The notes under the pieces were generated by a model. That model saw only the letters and a program-made list of their open reading frames with translations, was not told the origin of the DNA and made no database searches. Positions 1 through 7,661 of a stretch of 64,000 bases of DNA are shown here, piece by piece. This stretch comes from Thermoplasmata archaeon (GTDB taxonomy: Archaea > Thermoplasmatota > Thermoplasmata > UBA10834). Each line of letters starts with the position of its first letter. Within the stretch, counting starts at the first letter, position 1. Made by a program: the position numbers and the translations under genes. Location of the stretch: assembly GCA_020696365.1 (NCBI GenBank), contig JAEHCM010000005.1, positions 1 to 64,000 of the forward strand, in the 5' to 3' direction.

Positions 1-369
1 AAGCCCAGCAGCCACGCGCCGATCATCGTGGCGGTCGTGCTTATTGTCGTCATCGCCGTTGTCGGGGGGCTGGCTTGGCTGAGCTGGGCGTATGGTGGTC
101 TCGGAGGGTTGGAGGAGAAGACAGGGATTCTGACCGTTACAGTGGTCAACTCGAGTTTCCAATCTGACAGGGACTATATGTTGCTGGTCGACGGGGAGCT
201 CGTGAGGGACACGACGCTCGAAGCGGGAATGCAGGTCACACACACGTTCCAGTACACATGGAGAGGAGATTCAACGCTATCCGTCTCGATAATCTGGGCC
301 GGAGGGTCAGACAGCAAGGATGCAACCATGGTCGCGGACTCAACCGTCGGTGTTTCCTTCACACTGTAA
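1..369 (+). CDS. membrane-anchored extracellular protein, 5'-partial
   Basis: The reading frame is open to the left window edge, so the N-terminus is missing; an in-frame GTG at 28 is the first possible start inside the window. The visible part is a strongly hydrophobic segment of about 20 residues (residues 8-30), then about 85 residues rich in Thr, Ser and Val with alternating hydrophobic spacing, as in a small beta-sandwich. This fits a single-pass protein with an outside domain. A class III (pilin) signal motif is not visible, so a pilin-like role is only a possibility. I do not recognise the family. Confidence 0.6.
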   Translation, partial: KPSSHAPIIVAVVLIVVIAVVGGLAWLSWAYGGLGGLEEKTGILTVTVVNSSFQSDRDYMLLVDGELVRDTTLEAGMQVTHTFQYTWRGDSTLSVSIIWAGGSDSKDATMVADSTVGVSFTL

Positions 370-441
370 TACGGACAGTTATAATGCCAGTCGTTGTTTC
401 ATGCCGTCCTCGCACTGGCGAGGAATGGGGGAACTGGAAAC

Positions 442-630
442 ATGGACTATCTATCGGGGGTCATAGACGGAGCGATCCTGGTCGACGGGGTCGTTCGCAA
501 TGTACTAGGGAACACAGGGAACACCAGCAAGTTTTGGGAGAGATATGCTGTGGAAATCGCCCATGTCCGGAATCTGATCTCGCAATGCAGACGTGACGAA
601 GTTATGGCGCTGCTAGAGGAGGGGGGCTAA
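442..630 (+). CDS. small hypothetical protein (62 aa)
   Basis: A short frame starting at ATG 442. A TTG at 394 in the same frame would add 16 residues of poor composition, so I prefer the ATG. The product is soluble-looking, ends in an acidic helix and contains no domain I recognise. It lies 72 bp after the membrane-anchored protein, probably in the same transcript, and its last 4 bp overlap the convergent winged-helix gene. It could be a chance frame. Confidence 0.35.
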   Translation: MDYLSGVIDGAILVDGVVRNVLGNTGNTSKFWERYAVEIAHVRNLISQCRRDEVMALLEEGG

Positions 631-911
631 TCGCCTCTCAAAACCTCTTCAGCCTCTGTCAGGTGCTTCAGCAGCCTCTCACCCTTCGGTGTCAACATGA
701 TCCATTTCTTGGTTCCAGCAGCACCACAGAACTCAATCTCGAAAACGACTAGCCCTTTCGCGTCGAGCTTACGAAGGATCTGCGTCGTCGTTGTCCTATT
801 CCAATGGTCCTCGTCAATAAGCTGGCCCTGGTAAACTCTACCTCGGTCGCCTATGACCTGGAGCATCTCGATCAGTCGCCGTTGCCCGGCCAAGAATGAT
901 GTGAGAGGCAC
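627..911 (-). CDS. winged-helix transcriptional regulator
   Basis: The 94-residue product has the layout of a stand-alone winged helix: helix 1 near residues 8-22, a turn and recognition helix around residues 36-52 (WNRTTTTQILRKLDAKGLV), then a wing with the typical 'LTPKGERLLKHL' end helix. It resembles MarR/PadR-type regulators. The GTG start at 911 is chosen because a TATA element lies about 30 bp upstream and no better start follows. The neighbouring genes give no clear target. Confidence 0.7.
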   Translation of the reverse strand: MPLTSFLAGQRRLIEMLQVIGDRGRVYQGQLIDEDHWNRTTTTQILRKLDAKGLVVFEIEFCGAAGTKKWIMLTPKGERLLKHLTEAEEVLRGD

Positions 912-937
912 GAGTATCCGCCCTGCCGTATTACCAT

Positions 938-949
938 CAATATTATATC
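938..949 (-). promoter_or_regulatory. TATA element of the winged-helix gene
   Basis: On the minus strand the sequence reads GATATAATATTG, a good archaeal TATA box about 30 bp before the GTG start. It predicts an mRNA with little or no leader. Confidence 0.5.
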
Positions 950-1012
950 TGCCTCACAGGAATTAAAGTTATCCCGCACATAGAAAAGCTATATGTGCAT
1001 GCACTTCGATGT

Positions 1013-1186
1013 ATGCACCACATGGAGGAGCACCATGAAGGGTCTTGGACGTCCCTACGGCTGAGGTCGGGAGTCAAGGGCCAGCTGGCAGAGTTCTGCG
1101 AAACCGAGGGGGTGAGCCAGGGAGTAGGAATCCAGGCACTCCTAGACTTCTATCACAAACACAAGGAGGGTGGGGTTGCACTCTAA
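1013..1186 (+). CDS. ribbon-helix-helix DNA-binding protein
   Basis: The short product has a beta strand (TSLRLR) followed by two helices (VKGQLAEFCETEG and VSQGVGIQALLDFYHK), the order found in ribbon-helix-helix regulators. Start codons at 995 (GTG), 1013 and 1022 (ATG) are in frame; a TATA-like AGCTATAT near 988 favours 1013 or 1022 on a leaderless mRNA. It sits 32 bp before the recombinase gene in the same direction. The pair looks like the core of a small integrated element, with this protein as its likely regulator. Confidence 0.55.
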   Translation: MHHMEEHHEGSWTSLRLRSGVKGQLAEFCETEGVSQGVGIQALLDFYHKHKEGGVAL

Positions 1187-1218
1187 AATAGCTCGCAAAC
1201 GCATCGGGGGGCGGGGGT

Positions 1219-2076
1219 ATGCACGACACTCGAATGAGGAGAAGTGTCAGCCAGTATATACGGGACATGAGAGAACGGAATCGAAGCCCAGGCTACATCG
1301 CGATGACCAAGGGGCGACTCGACCACTTCGCGACCTGGATGGAGCAACATGGAGCCACCTGCCTATCGAAGGTCGACTACAAGGACCTCAACGAGTTTAT
1401 CGCGGAGACCTTCAAGGGCAAGGCTGCGAGCTATCAGGCCTACTGTTTGAACGTCCTCAAGGCGTTCTTGAGGTTCCATCAGCACGAACTCGGCCACAAG
1501 TACCACTACTCACCGACAGGTCGCGATCGACAGGTGAAGTGGATGACTCCGGAACAGATGGAGTTCCTGCTGAGTCAGAAGCTAACGCCGAGAGAGGGGC
1601 TGCTCGTCTGTGCTGGCCTGTACGCAGGCCTTCGCCGGATCGAATTGCTGAGGTTGACGGTTGCCGATCTCTACCTCGGATGGCAGACGGGAGCTCTATC
1701 CGTCTGGGCGAAGGGCAAGGTGCGAACCGTGCCAGTCCATCCGGACTTTCGACTCGCCATCGAGACATATCTCGGAAGCGTGGACTATGGCCCCGGCGAG
1801 AAGGCTCTGCAGTTCCACGAGGACCACTACAGCCTGATCTTGAAGAAGCTCGAAGTGCGAACGGGCGTGCCATGCGCATCGCACGTTCTACGGAGGAGCT
1901 TCCTGAGGTTCCTCAACAGCAAGGGCGTCCCGCTGCCGACGATCTCGGCGATTGCAGGACACTCGAGTTCCGAGATGACGCTGCGGTACATTGGTGCGCC
2001 GATGGACGAGATGAAGGACGCGATCAACGCGATTCCGAGCCGTTATGTACGCCCCGGCGTACAGATGACGACATAG
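1219..2076 (+). CDS. tyrosine recombinase / integrase (XerC/D-like)
   Basis: A 285-residue site-specific recombinase. Residues 1-95 form a SAM-like N-terminal core-binding domain; the catalytic domain follows from about residue 108. The catalytic set is visible: Arg139 (AGLRRIELL), a Lys at 165 or 167 (AKGKVRTVPV), His222 and Arg225 (HVLRR), His248 (AGHSS) and the nucleophile Tyr257 (LRYIG). The length matches archaeal Xer-like or virus/element integrases. The start at ATG 1219 follows a G-rich ribosome-binding region. No tRNA or obvious att repeat flanks it here, so it may act in cis on chromosome dimers or be the remnant of an integrated element. Confidence 0.85.
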   Translation: MHDTRMRRSVSQYIRDMRERNRSPGYIAMTKGRLDHFATWMEQHGATCLSKVDYKDLNEFIAETFKGKAASYQAYCLNVLKAFLRFHQHELGHKYHYSPTGRDRQVKWMTPEQMEFLLSQKLTPREGLLVCAGLYAGLRRIELLRLTVADLYLGWQTGALSVWAKGKVRTVPVHPDFRLAIETYLGSVDYGPGEKALQFHEDHYSLILKKLEVRTGVPCASHVLRRSFLRFLNSKGVPLPTISAIAGHSSSEMTLRYIGAPMDEMKDAINAIPSRYVRPGVQMTT

Positions 2077-2151
2077 CCAGCCAACTTCGACCAAAACAGA
2101 TTAATATTGCCACATATTGTACGACTTCGCACCGCCATTCAATAGCAAGAG

Positions 2152-2200
2152 CCATATAGGTCCTGCACGATTGCCACGACATTGACACGGATTAGCACGG
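2152..2200 (+). promoter_or_regulatory. promoter and phased CACGR repeats before the aromatic operon
   Basis: A TATA-like CATATAGG (2152-2159) lies 60 bp before the first gene and predicts a transcript start near 2183. Across that start lie four direct repeats: CACGA at 2166, CACGA at 2175, CACGG at 2186 and CACGG at 2196, spaced 9, 11 and 10 bp, so all face the same side of the helix. This is what an operator for a repressor binding over the start site would look like. The regulator is unknown. Confidence 0.45.
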
Positions 2201-2218
2201 TACGAATTTGGTGATAGA

Positions 2219-3004
2219 ATGCTTGGAAAGACAATCAGACTAAGACGCATCTTCGACCAGAAGAGCGGGAATACCGTGATCGTGCCGATGGATCATGGCA
2301 TCTCCCTCGGTCCGGTCAAAGGTATCGCAGACATTAGGAGCACTGTCGACAAACTCGCAGAAGGCCGAGCCTCTGCGGTAGTGGTTCACAAAGGCATGGT
2401 CCCGTATATCGGCTCTGCCGTAGGCGCCCCACTGGGTCTGATCATACACATATCCGCCAGCACGTCCATGTCCCCCGATCCCGATGCGAAGGTGCTGGTG
2501 GCAAGCGTTGACGCGGCGGCCGTCCTCGGGGCGGACGCGATCTCGATCCACTGCAACATCGGGAGCGACACCGAGGACATCATGGTTTCCGACTTCGGCA
2601 TGGTTTCGGACAGATGCAGCGAACTGGGCATGCCACTCTTGGCGATGTGCTACCCCAGGGGCAAGAACATCAAGGACCAGTTCGATGTGGACGCGGTCAA
2701 ACACGTTGCGAGGTTGTCCGCCGAGCTCGGCGCCGACGTAGTGAAAACGAACTACACGGGTTCGATTGACACTTTCAAGGAGGTCGCTAACGGAACACCG
2801 GTACCGGTGGTCATCGCTGGCGGCCCGAAAATGGACTCCGACATGGACCTCCTCAAGATGGTGAGCGATGCAATGACAGCCGGCGCCCGCGGCGTCTCCA
2901 TCGGCCGGAACGTCTTCCAGCACGACGACGTGGCCATGATCACGAAAGCTATCGGAAAGGTTGTTTTCGAGGGAGCCGTCCCCGAGGATGCTTATAGGCG
3001 GTGA
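2219..3004 (+). CDS. aroA': 2-amino-3,7-dideoxy-D-threo-hept-6-ulosonate synthase
   Basis: First enzyme of the archaeal shikimate route: a class I aldolase that joins L-aspartate semialdehyde to a 6-deoxy-5-ketofructose phosphate-type donor, replacing DAHP synthase. The 261-residue protein has the family hallmarks VPMDHGISLGP near the N-terminus, the Schiff-base lysine in VVKTNYTGS and the phosphate-binding VIAGGPK. The ATG start follows GGTGATAG. It opens a 12-gene operon and its 3' end overlaps the next gene by 17 bp. Confidence 0.93.
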   Translation: MLGKTIRLRRIFDQKSGNTVIVPMDHGISLGPVKGIADIRSTVDKLAEGRASAVVVHKGMVPYIGSAVGAPLGLIIHISASTSMSPDPDAKVLVASVDAAAVLGADAISIHCNIGSDTEDIMVSDFGMVSDRCSELGMPLLAMCYPRGKNIKDQFDVDAVKHVARLSAELGADVVKTNYTGSIDTFKEVANGTPVPVVIAGGPKMDSDMDLLKMVSDAMTAGARGVSIGRNVFQHDDVAMITKAIGKVVFEGAVPEDAYRR

Positions 3005-4040
3005 TTCCCTGGTCGGCCGTCAGGTCTGGATCGGGGCGATCTTCCAGCCCAACAGAGAGAGCAGGAAGAAGATCGTCCTATCCGCATTGGAAGTGGGATT
3101 CGACACAATCGTCCTCGACAAGAGGGACTCAGCGTTCACCCAGCTCGGGATGTTCAGAGCCATCACTCTTTCTGGGGGCAGCTTCACCGAGGACGGCAAG
3201 ACCGTCGGGAAGCTTGTGGAGATAGTCAAGAAAGAGGATGAGCTCAAGGCGAAGAAGCTGACTGGCAGGGAGGACCACGTGATAATCTCCGCAAAGGACT
3301 GGAAGGTCATCCCTCTCGAGAATCTCATAGTCCATTTCCAGGGTAGTCGTACGAAGCTGCTCATGGTCGCAAGGACGATAGAAGAGGTGAAGCTGTTCTT
3401 CGAGACCATGGAGCGCGGCGCGGACGGCGTCCTCTTCGCGCCCACGAGGACGGAGGATCTGGGCAGGCTGCGCAAGCTGATCGAGGAGGAGTCGCCGAAG
3501 CTCGACCTGAAGGAAGGCAAGATAACGGTCCTCAGACAGCTGGGGCTCGGGGACCGGGTCTGCATCGACACGTGTTCGGTACTGCGCATCGGCGAGGGCA
3601 TGCTGATAGGCAACCAGTCGTCGTGCATGTTTCTCATCCATTCTGAGACTCTCGAGTCCGAGTACGCAGCTTCGAGGCCGTTCAGGGTGAACGCCGGGCC
3701 AGTCCACGCATACATATTGATGCCTGACGGAACCACGAGATATCTGTCAGAGCTTCGTGGAGGAGAGGAGGTGCTGGTGGTCGACTCCGAAGGGCACACC
3801 AGAAGGGCGATCGTGGGGAGGACAAAGGTCGAGAGAAGACCGCTGCTCCTGATAGAGGCCGATGTAGACGGCACCCAATATTCCACCATCGTCCAGAACG
3901 CCGAGACCATACGCGTGTACTCGAAGGGAAAAGTCGTGTCTGTCTCGAAACTGAAGATCGGAGATCCCATCCTGCTGAGGTTGGAGAAGGGTGGACGCCA
4001 CTTCGGCATGTACGTGGAGGAAACCATACAGGAGAGGTGA
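2988..4040 (+). CDS. aroB': 3-dehydroquinate synthase type II (archaeal)
   Basis: The 350-residue protein belongs to the archaeal DHQ synthase II family, which uses NAD to convert ADH (the product of the preceding enzyme) into 3-dehydroquinate. It shows the family's ordered blocks: a TIM-barrel-like N-terminal half (RKKIVLSALEVGFDTIVLD) and a C-terminal beta-rich half (GDRVCIDTC, ALAPVHAYILMPDG-like GPVHAYILMPDG). I chose ATG 2988, with GAGGGAG about 12 bp upstream; an upstream TTG at 2961 would deepen the overlap with aroA'. The pairing with aroA' is diagnostic for this pathway. Confidence 0.92.
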   Translation: MLIGGDSLVGRQVWIGAIFQPNRESRKKIVLSALEVGFDTIVLDKRDSAFTQLGMFRAITLSGGSFTEDGKTVGKLVEIVKKEDELKAKKLTGREDHVIISAKDWKVIPLENLIVHFQGSRTKLLMVARTIEEVKLFFETMERGADGVLFAPTRTEDLGRLRKLIEEESPKLDLKEGKITVLRQLGLGDRVCIDTCSVLRIGEGMLIGNQSSCMFLIHSETLESEYAASRPFRVNAGPVHAYILMPDGTTRYLSELRGGEEVLVVDSEGHTRRAIVGRTKVERRPLLLIEADVDGTQYSTIVQNAETIRVYSKGKVVSVSKLKIGDPILLRLEKGGRHFGMYVEETIQER

Positions 4041-5533
4041 TGATGACCCTCGTTGTCGCTTCTCTTGTCGAGAGAGGCATTGCCGGAGTCGCGCGCTCGT
4101 CAAAGGAAGCCTTTGCAGCGGGAGCGGACGTGGTCGAGGTTCGCCTCGATCACATACATGGCCTTGAGCGAAAGGCGGGGCTGCTGGAGGCGGCACGCTC
4201 AGCGGTCGACGGACCGGCTATCGCTACCCTTCGCTCAGCGCGAGAGGGAGGGCTCTCACGATGCACAGGCGCCAGTAGAGCACGGTTGCTGACCACGGTC
4301 CTCGACTCCGAGTTCGAGTACGTGGACCTTGAGCTGGTCGCAGACAGGAAGCTCCTAGAGAGTCGTAGCGGCATATCGAGCGGACCGAAGGTCATCGGAT
4401 CATACCACTTCCGACGCCCGGCGACGAGATCCGAGATACGAGGACAGCTCGAACGGGCCTGCGAATCGGTGGACATAGGGAAAGTGGCCGCACCCTGCAA
4501 TCATGCGAGCCATGCGGTTGCGATCGCGGACATAGGGCTGGAGTTCTCGAAGAAGAAGCGCAGATTTGCCGTCATGGGAATGGGTACCCAGGGGCAGCTG
4601 ACGCGCGCGTGCGCCGCCGGAATCGGTTCGGAGCTCGTGTACGCGAGTCTTCCCGGCAACCCTGCGGCGCCAGGTCAACTCGATGTCGCCCTTCAATCCG
4701 ATCTGCTACGCAAGGGAGCCGTTGTCCTCGGGCTCGTCGGGCACCCTGTGACGCACTCTGTCTCCAAGCCCATGCAGGAGGCGGCCCTTCGCAGCGTCGG
4801 CCTCAAAGGCGTGTACATGCCCCTCGATGTGCCTCTCGGAGGTATGAGTCGAGGGGCGGTCACGACGCTCTTCAAGGTCGGTTTCTCCGGGCTGAACGTG
4901 ACCATCCCGCACAAGAAGAAGGCCTTTGACATATGCGATACGCACCGTCCGTCCGCGGCGTCCACAGGTGCCGTCAACACGCTCAGGTGGACGAAGGGCA
5001 AGATTGTTGGAGAAAACACCGATGTGTTCGGGCTAATGAAGCTGCTTGACGCGAAAAAGGTATTCACGAAAGGGGTCGATTCACTCGTGATAGGAGCCGG
5101 AGGAGCAGCTCGCGCAGCTTGCCGGGTCCTCCTAGACGGCGGGTCGGTCGTGACGGTCGCAGCGAGGAGAGACGGCAGGGCACGGGCGCTCGCCAGGTCT
5201 TGCGGGGTCAACGCCGAGTCATTCTCTTCCACGTCGGCCGGAACGAGTAGCTATGGGATCGTGGTCAACGCCACCCCCGTGGGGACGCGCGGGACACGAT
5301 CGGAGGAAGTCAACATCCCTGAAGGCGTGCTGGAAGGAAGACCAGTGTTTATCGATTTGGTCTACAATCCCCCTGTGACGAGAAGCATGAAGCTGGCGCG
5401 AGACAGAGGCTGCATTGCACACGGAGGACTTGAGATGCTCGTCGGCCAAGGGGCGGAGTCGTTCAGGATATGGACAGGCTGCACTCCGGACCCCAGCGTG
5501 ATGAGAACGGCCGCCAGGAGGGCTTTGAGATGA
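4040..5533 (+). CDS. aroDE: 3-dehydroquinate dehydratase-shikimate dehydrogenase fusion
   Basis: Two enzymes in one chain of 497 residues. The first about 215 residues are type I dehydroquinate dehydratase: EVRLDHI, the catalytic His in GSYHF and the Schiff-base Lys in DIGKVAAP. From about residue 225 follows shikimate dehydrogenase: GHPVTHSVSKP, the catalytic Lys in NVTIPHKKK, GAVNT, GENTD and the NADP loop GAGGAARA. The fusion lets dehydroshikimate pass between steps 3 and 4. The start is ATG 4040 (TGATG overlap) or GTG 4037 after GGAGAGG; ATG 4043 is also possible. Such fusions are common in plants and occur in some prokaryotes. Confidence 0.92.
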   Translation: MMTLVVASLVERGIAGVARSSKEAFAAGADVVEVRLDHIHGLERKAGLLEAARSAVDGPAIATLRSAREGGLSRCTGASRARLLTTVLDSEFEYVDLELVADRKLLESRSGISSGPKVIGSYHFRRPATRSEIRGQLERACESVDIGKVAAPCNHASHAVAIADIGLEFSKKKRRFAVMGMGTQGQLTRACAAGIGSELVYASLPGNPAAPGQLDVALQSDLLRKGAVVLGLVGHPVTHSVSKPMQEAALRSVGLKGVYMPLDVPLGGMSRGAVTTLFKVGFSGLNVTIPHKKKAFDICDTHRPSAASTGAVNTLRWTKGKIVGENTDVFGLMKLLDAKKVFTKGVDSLVIGAGGAARAACRVLLDGGSVVTVAARRDGRARALARSCGVNAESFSSTSAGTSSYGIVVNATPVGTRGTRSEEVNIPEGVLEGRPVFIDLVYNPPVTRSMKLARDRGCIAHGGLEMLVGQGAESFRIWTGCTPDPSVMRTAARRALR

Positions 5534-6396
5534 TGACGGGAGAGGCGGCGAGCAGGGGAGCAGCGACGGTAGTGAACGCCATCGCCTCCGGGAAGGGCGT
5601 CGCCTTCGGCATCAGCCTCGAGGTCGATGCTCGCATCCAGCTCGAAACCGGCGACGGCCCCATAGACGTCGACGGTCCGAAGGAGGGGGAGAACCTGGTT
5701 ACGGACTGCATCAGAGCTACCGCGTCTGTGACAAAGACTGGTCCCGTCCGAGGAAGAGCCGTGATTAGGTCCAACATACCGATATCCAGAGGACTCAAGA
5801 GCAGCAGCTCGGTCTCCAACGTTGTCGTCCTTGCTACGCTCAGAGCGGTCGGGAAGGATCTGGACGACGATGCGCTGCTGAACATCGCGATCGACGAGTC
5901 CATCCGGGCAGGGGTGACGGTCACGGGAGCGTACGACGATGCTGCGGCGTGCCACTTCGGAGGGCTTGTCGTGACCGACAACGTATCCAGGAGCATCATC
6001 AAGAGAGGGGCGTTTGACCCGGAACTCGCTGTCCTGATCCAGGTGCCTGAAGACAGGATAGCGAAGAGCAGCGTTGAACCGGCCCGCTTCGCCGAGCAAG
6101 GCGAGGATTTCGAGAACGCGCTCAGACTCGCCGTGAAGGGAGAATACCCCGAGGCGATGGTTCTGAACTCGAGAGCCACGGCTAGGGCGCTCGACCTATC
6201 CGACGAAGCGTCGGCTGCCGCAAGGAAGGCGGGAGCCTTTGCCGCCGGCATCACAGGTACGGGGCCAGCGAGCGTCGCCCTGTGCAGGCGCGATAGGGTC
6301 AAAGATGTCGAGAAGGCGTTGTCCGTCTTCGACGGCCGCGTCATCAATGCCAGCCTGAACTCGACGCCGTCCCGGGAGGTGGTTCCACGACTATAG
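5530..6396 (+). CDS. aroK: archaeal shikimate kinase (GHMP family)
   Basis: The 288-residue product is a GHMP-superfamily kinase, unrelated to bacterial AroK, that phosphorylates shikimate. It shows the archaeal N-terminal block TVVNAIASGKGVAFGI, the phosphate-binding loop RGLKSSSSVSN and the C-terminal loop GITGTGPASVALC. The start is ATG 5530 within an ATGA overlap with the stop of aroDE; a second ATG follows at 5533. An in-frame start at 5470 would lie deep inside aroDE and adds non-conserved sequence. Confidence 0.92.
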   Translation: MMTGEAASRGAATVVNAIASGKGVAFGISLEVDARIQLETGDGPIDVDGPKEGENLVTDCIRATASVTKTGPVRGRAVIRSNIPISRGLKSSSSVSNVVVLATLRAVGKDLDDDALLNIAIDESIRAGVTVTGAYDDAAACHFGGLVVTDNVSRSIIKRGAFDPELAVLIQVPEDRIAKSSVEPARFAEQGEDFENALRLAVKGEYPEAMVLNSRATARALDLSDEASAAARKAGAFAAGITGTGPASVALCRRDRVKDVEKALSVFDGRVINASLNSTPSREVVPRL

Positions 6397-7661
6397 TAGT
6401 CCGGTCATCGACGGCAAGGGGCACGGTCACAGCGCCACCCTCGAAATCTTACACTCACAGAGCGATGGTCCTCGGAGCGTTGACGAAGGACCGGTTCACG
6501 CTGAAGAACCCGTTGTTGTCCGACGACACGAAGGCCACACTGGAGGCGCTGTCCTCCGTCGGGACAGATGTCGATGTCCGTTCAGGAGGGCAGATAAGAC
6601 TGAAGTGCCAAAAGCTCAAGGCACCGAGAGGGGTGATCGATGTCAGAAACTCGGGGACGACCATCCGGCTGATGAGCGGGATAGCCTCTCTGTTGGACAC
6701 GCCGATCACCTTGACCGGCGATGCCAGCCTCATAAAACGGCCGATGGCGCCGCTCGTGGACGCCCTCGACCAACTCGGTGCTAGCTGCACTTACATCGGC
6801 CAGCTCGGAAGCCCGCCCCTCAGGATCGAGGGACCCATAACCAAGGCCGAGGCGGATATCGACGGAGGCGTCAGCTCGCAGTTCATATCCTCGCTCCTCG
6901 TAGCATGCACCCAGAAAAAGACCTCGACTGAGCTGAGAGTGAATGGGCCCATCACTTCCAGGCCTTACGTGGAAATAACCCTCGAGATGCTCGCGCAGTT
7001 CGGCGCGAGGGTCGATGAAGGACCATCGGGCTTCGACGTGCCAGGCAGACAGAGGCTACGGAGAGACGATTACACGGTCCCCGGGGACTACTCGTCGGCG
7101 GCGTTCATGCTGGCCGCCGGGGCGGTCACCGAAGGAGCTGTGACCGTCAGGCAGCTGGATGCCGAAACGGCGCAGGGAGACAAGGCGATACTTGAACATC
7201 TCAGCCGTTTCGGCGCGGAGGTCTCGCGCACTGCACACACAGCGACCGTGAGCGGTGGCAGGCTCGTGGGCACCGAGATCGATGTCGGCGACACCCCCGA
7301 TCTGTTCCCGGTGCTTGCTGTAGTGGGGGCTGTGGCAGAAGGGAAGACTGTGCTCAGCGGTGGTGTGAACCTGAAGGCGAAGGAGAGCGACCGGATCGCA
7401 ACGACCACCAAGTTCCTCCAGGACATGGGCGCGAGAATAAGGCCCAGGGAGGACGGATGCGAGATCATCGGCGTGCCTAAGCTGACAGGGGCCACGGTGA
7501 ACACCCAGGGAGACCACAGGATTCTTATGGCAGCAACTGTTGCTGGCTTGGTATCTGGCACCGAGACAGTCATCAAGGATGAGGAGTCCTTCAAGGTGTC
7601 GTATCCCGGCTTCATCAGGGACCTGCACCAGCTGGGATGTCGTGTGGAGGTGAGGAAATGA
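6393..7661 (+). CDS. aroA: EPSP synthase with apparent ATA start
   Basis: 5-Enolpyruvylshikimate-3-phosphate synthase, adding PEP to shikimate 3-phosphate. The first ATG in frame is at 6465, but the frame upstream encodes the essential active-site block VTAPPSKSYTHRA just before it, so that start would delete the PEP/phosphate-binding lysine. No ATG, GTG or TTG exists between the upstream region and this block. The codon that aligns with the usual first residue is ATA at 6393, in an ATAG overlap with the aroK stop and about 10 bp after GGGAGGTGG. This gives 422 residues, a normal length. Other family motifs include NSGTTIRL, DGGVSSQF, DYSSAAF and LKAKESDRI. Confidence 0.9.
   Translation: MVVRSSTARGTVTAPPSKSYTHRAMVLGALTKDRFTLKNPLLSDDTKATLEALSSVGTDVDVRSGGQIRLKCQKLKAPRGVIDVRNSGTTIRLMSGIASLLDTPITLTGDASLIKRPMAPLVDALDQLGASCTYIGQLGSPPLRIEGPITKAEADIDGGVSSQFISSLLVACTQKKTSTELRVNGPITSRPYVEITLEMLAQFGARVDEGPSGFDVPGRQRLRRDDYTVPGDYSSAAFMLAAGAVTEGAVTVRQLDAETAQGDKAILEHLSRFGAEVSRTAHTATVSGGRLVGTEIDVGDTPDLFPVLAVVGAVAEGKTVLSGGVNLKAKESDRIATTTKFLQDMGARIRPREDGCEIIGVPKLTGATVNTQGDHRILMAATVAGLVSGTETVIKDEESFKVSYPGFIRDLHQLGCRVEVRK

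Noticed and set aside
1170-2159. 329-codon plus-strand frame overlapping the integrase
   Set aside because: Arg/Gly/Pro-rich off-frame reading of the integrase gene; the integrase frame holds all catalytic residues.
3020-4027. 335-codon open frame on the minus strand
   Set aside because: It lies wholly opposite the well-conserved aroB' and has Ser-rich shadow composition.
5280-5533. Possible separate start of shikimate kinase at 5470
   Set aside because: The extra residues are an off-frame reading of aroE; the conserved kinase sequence begins after ATG 5530.
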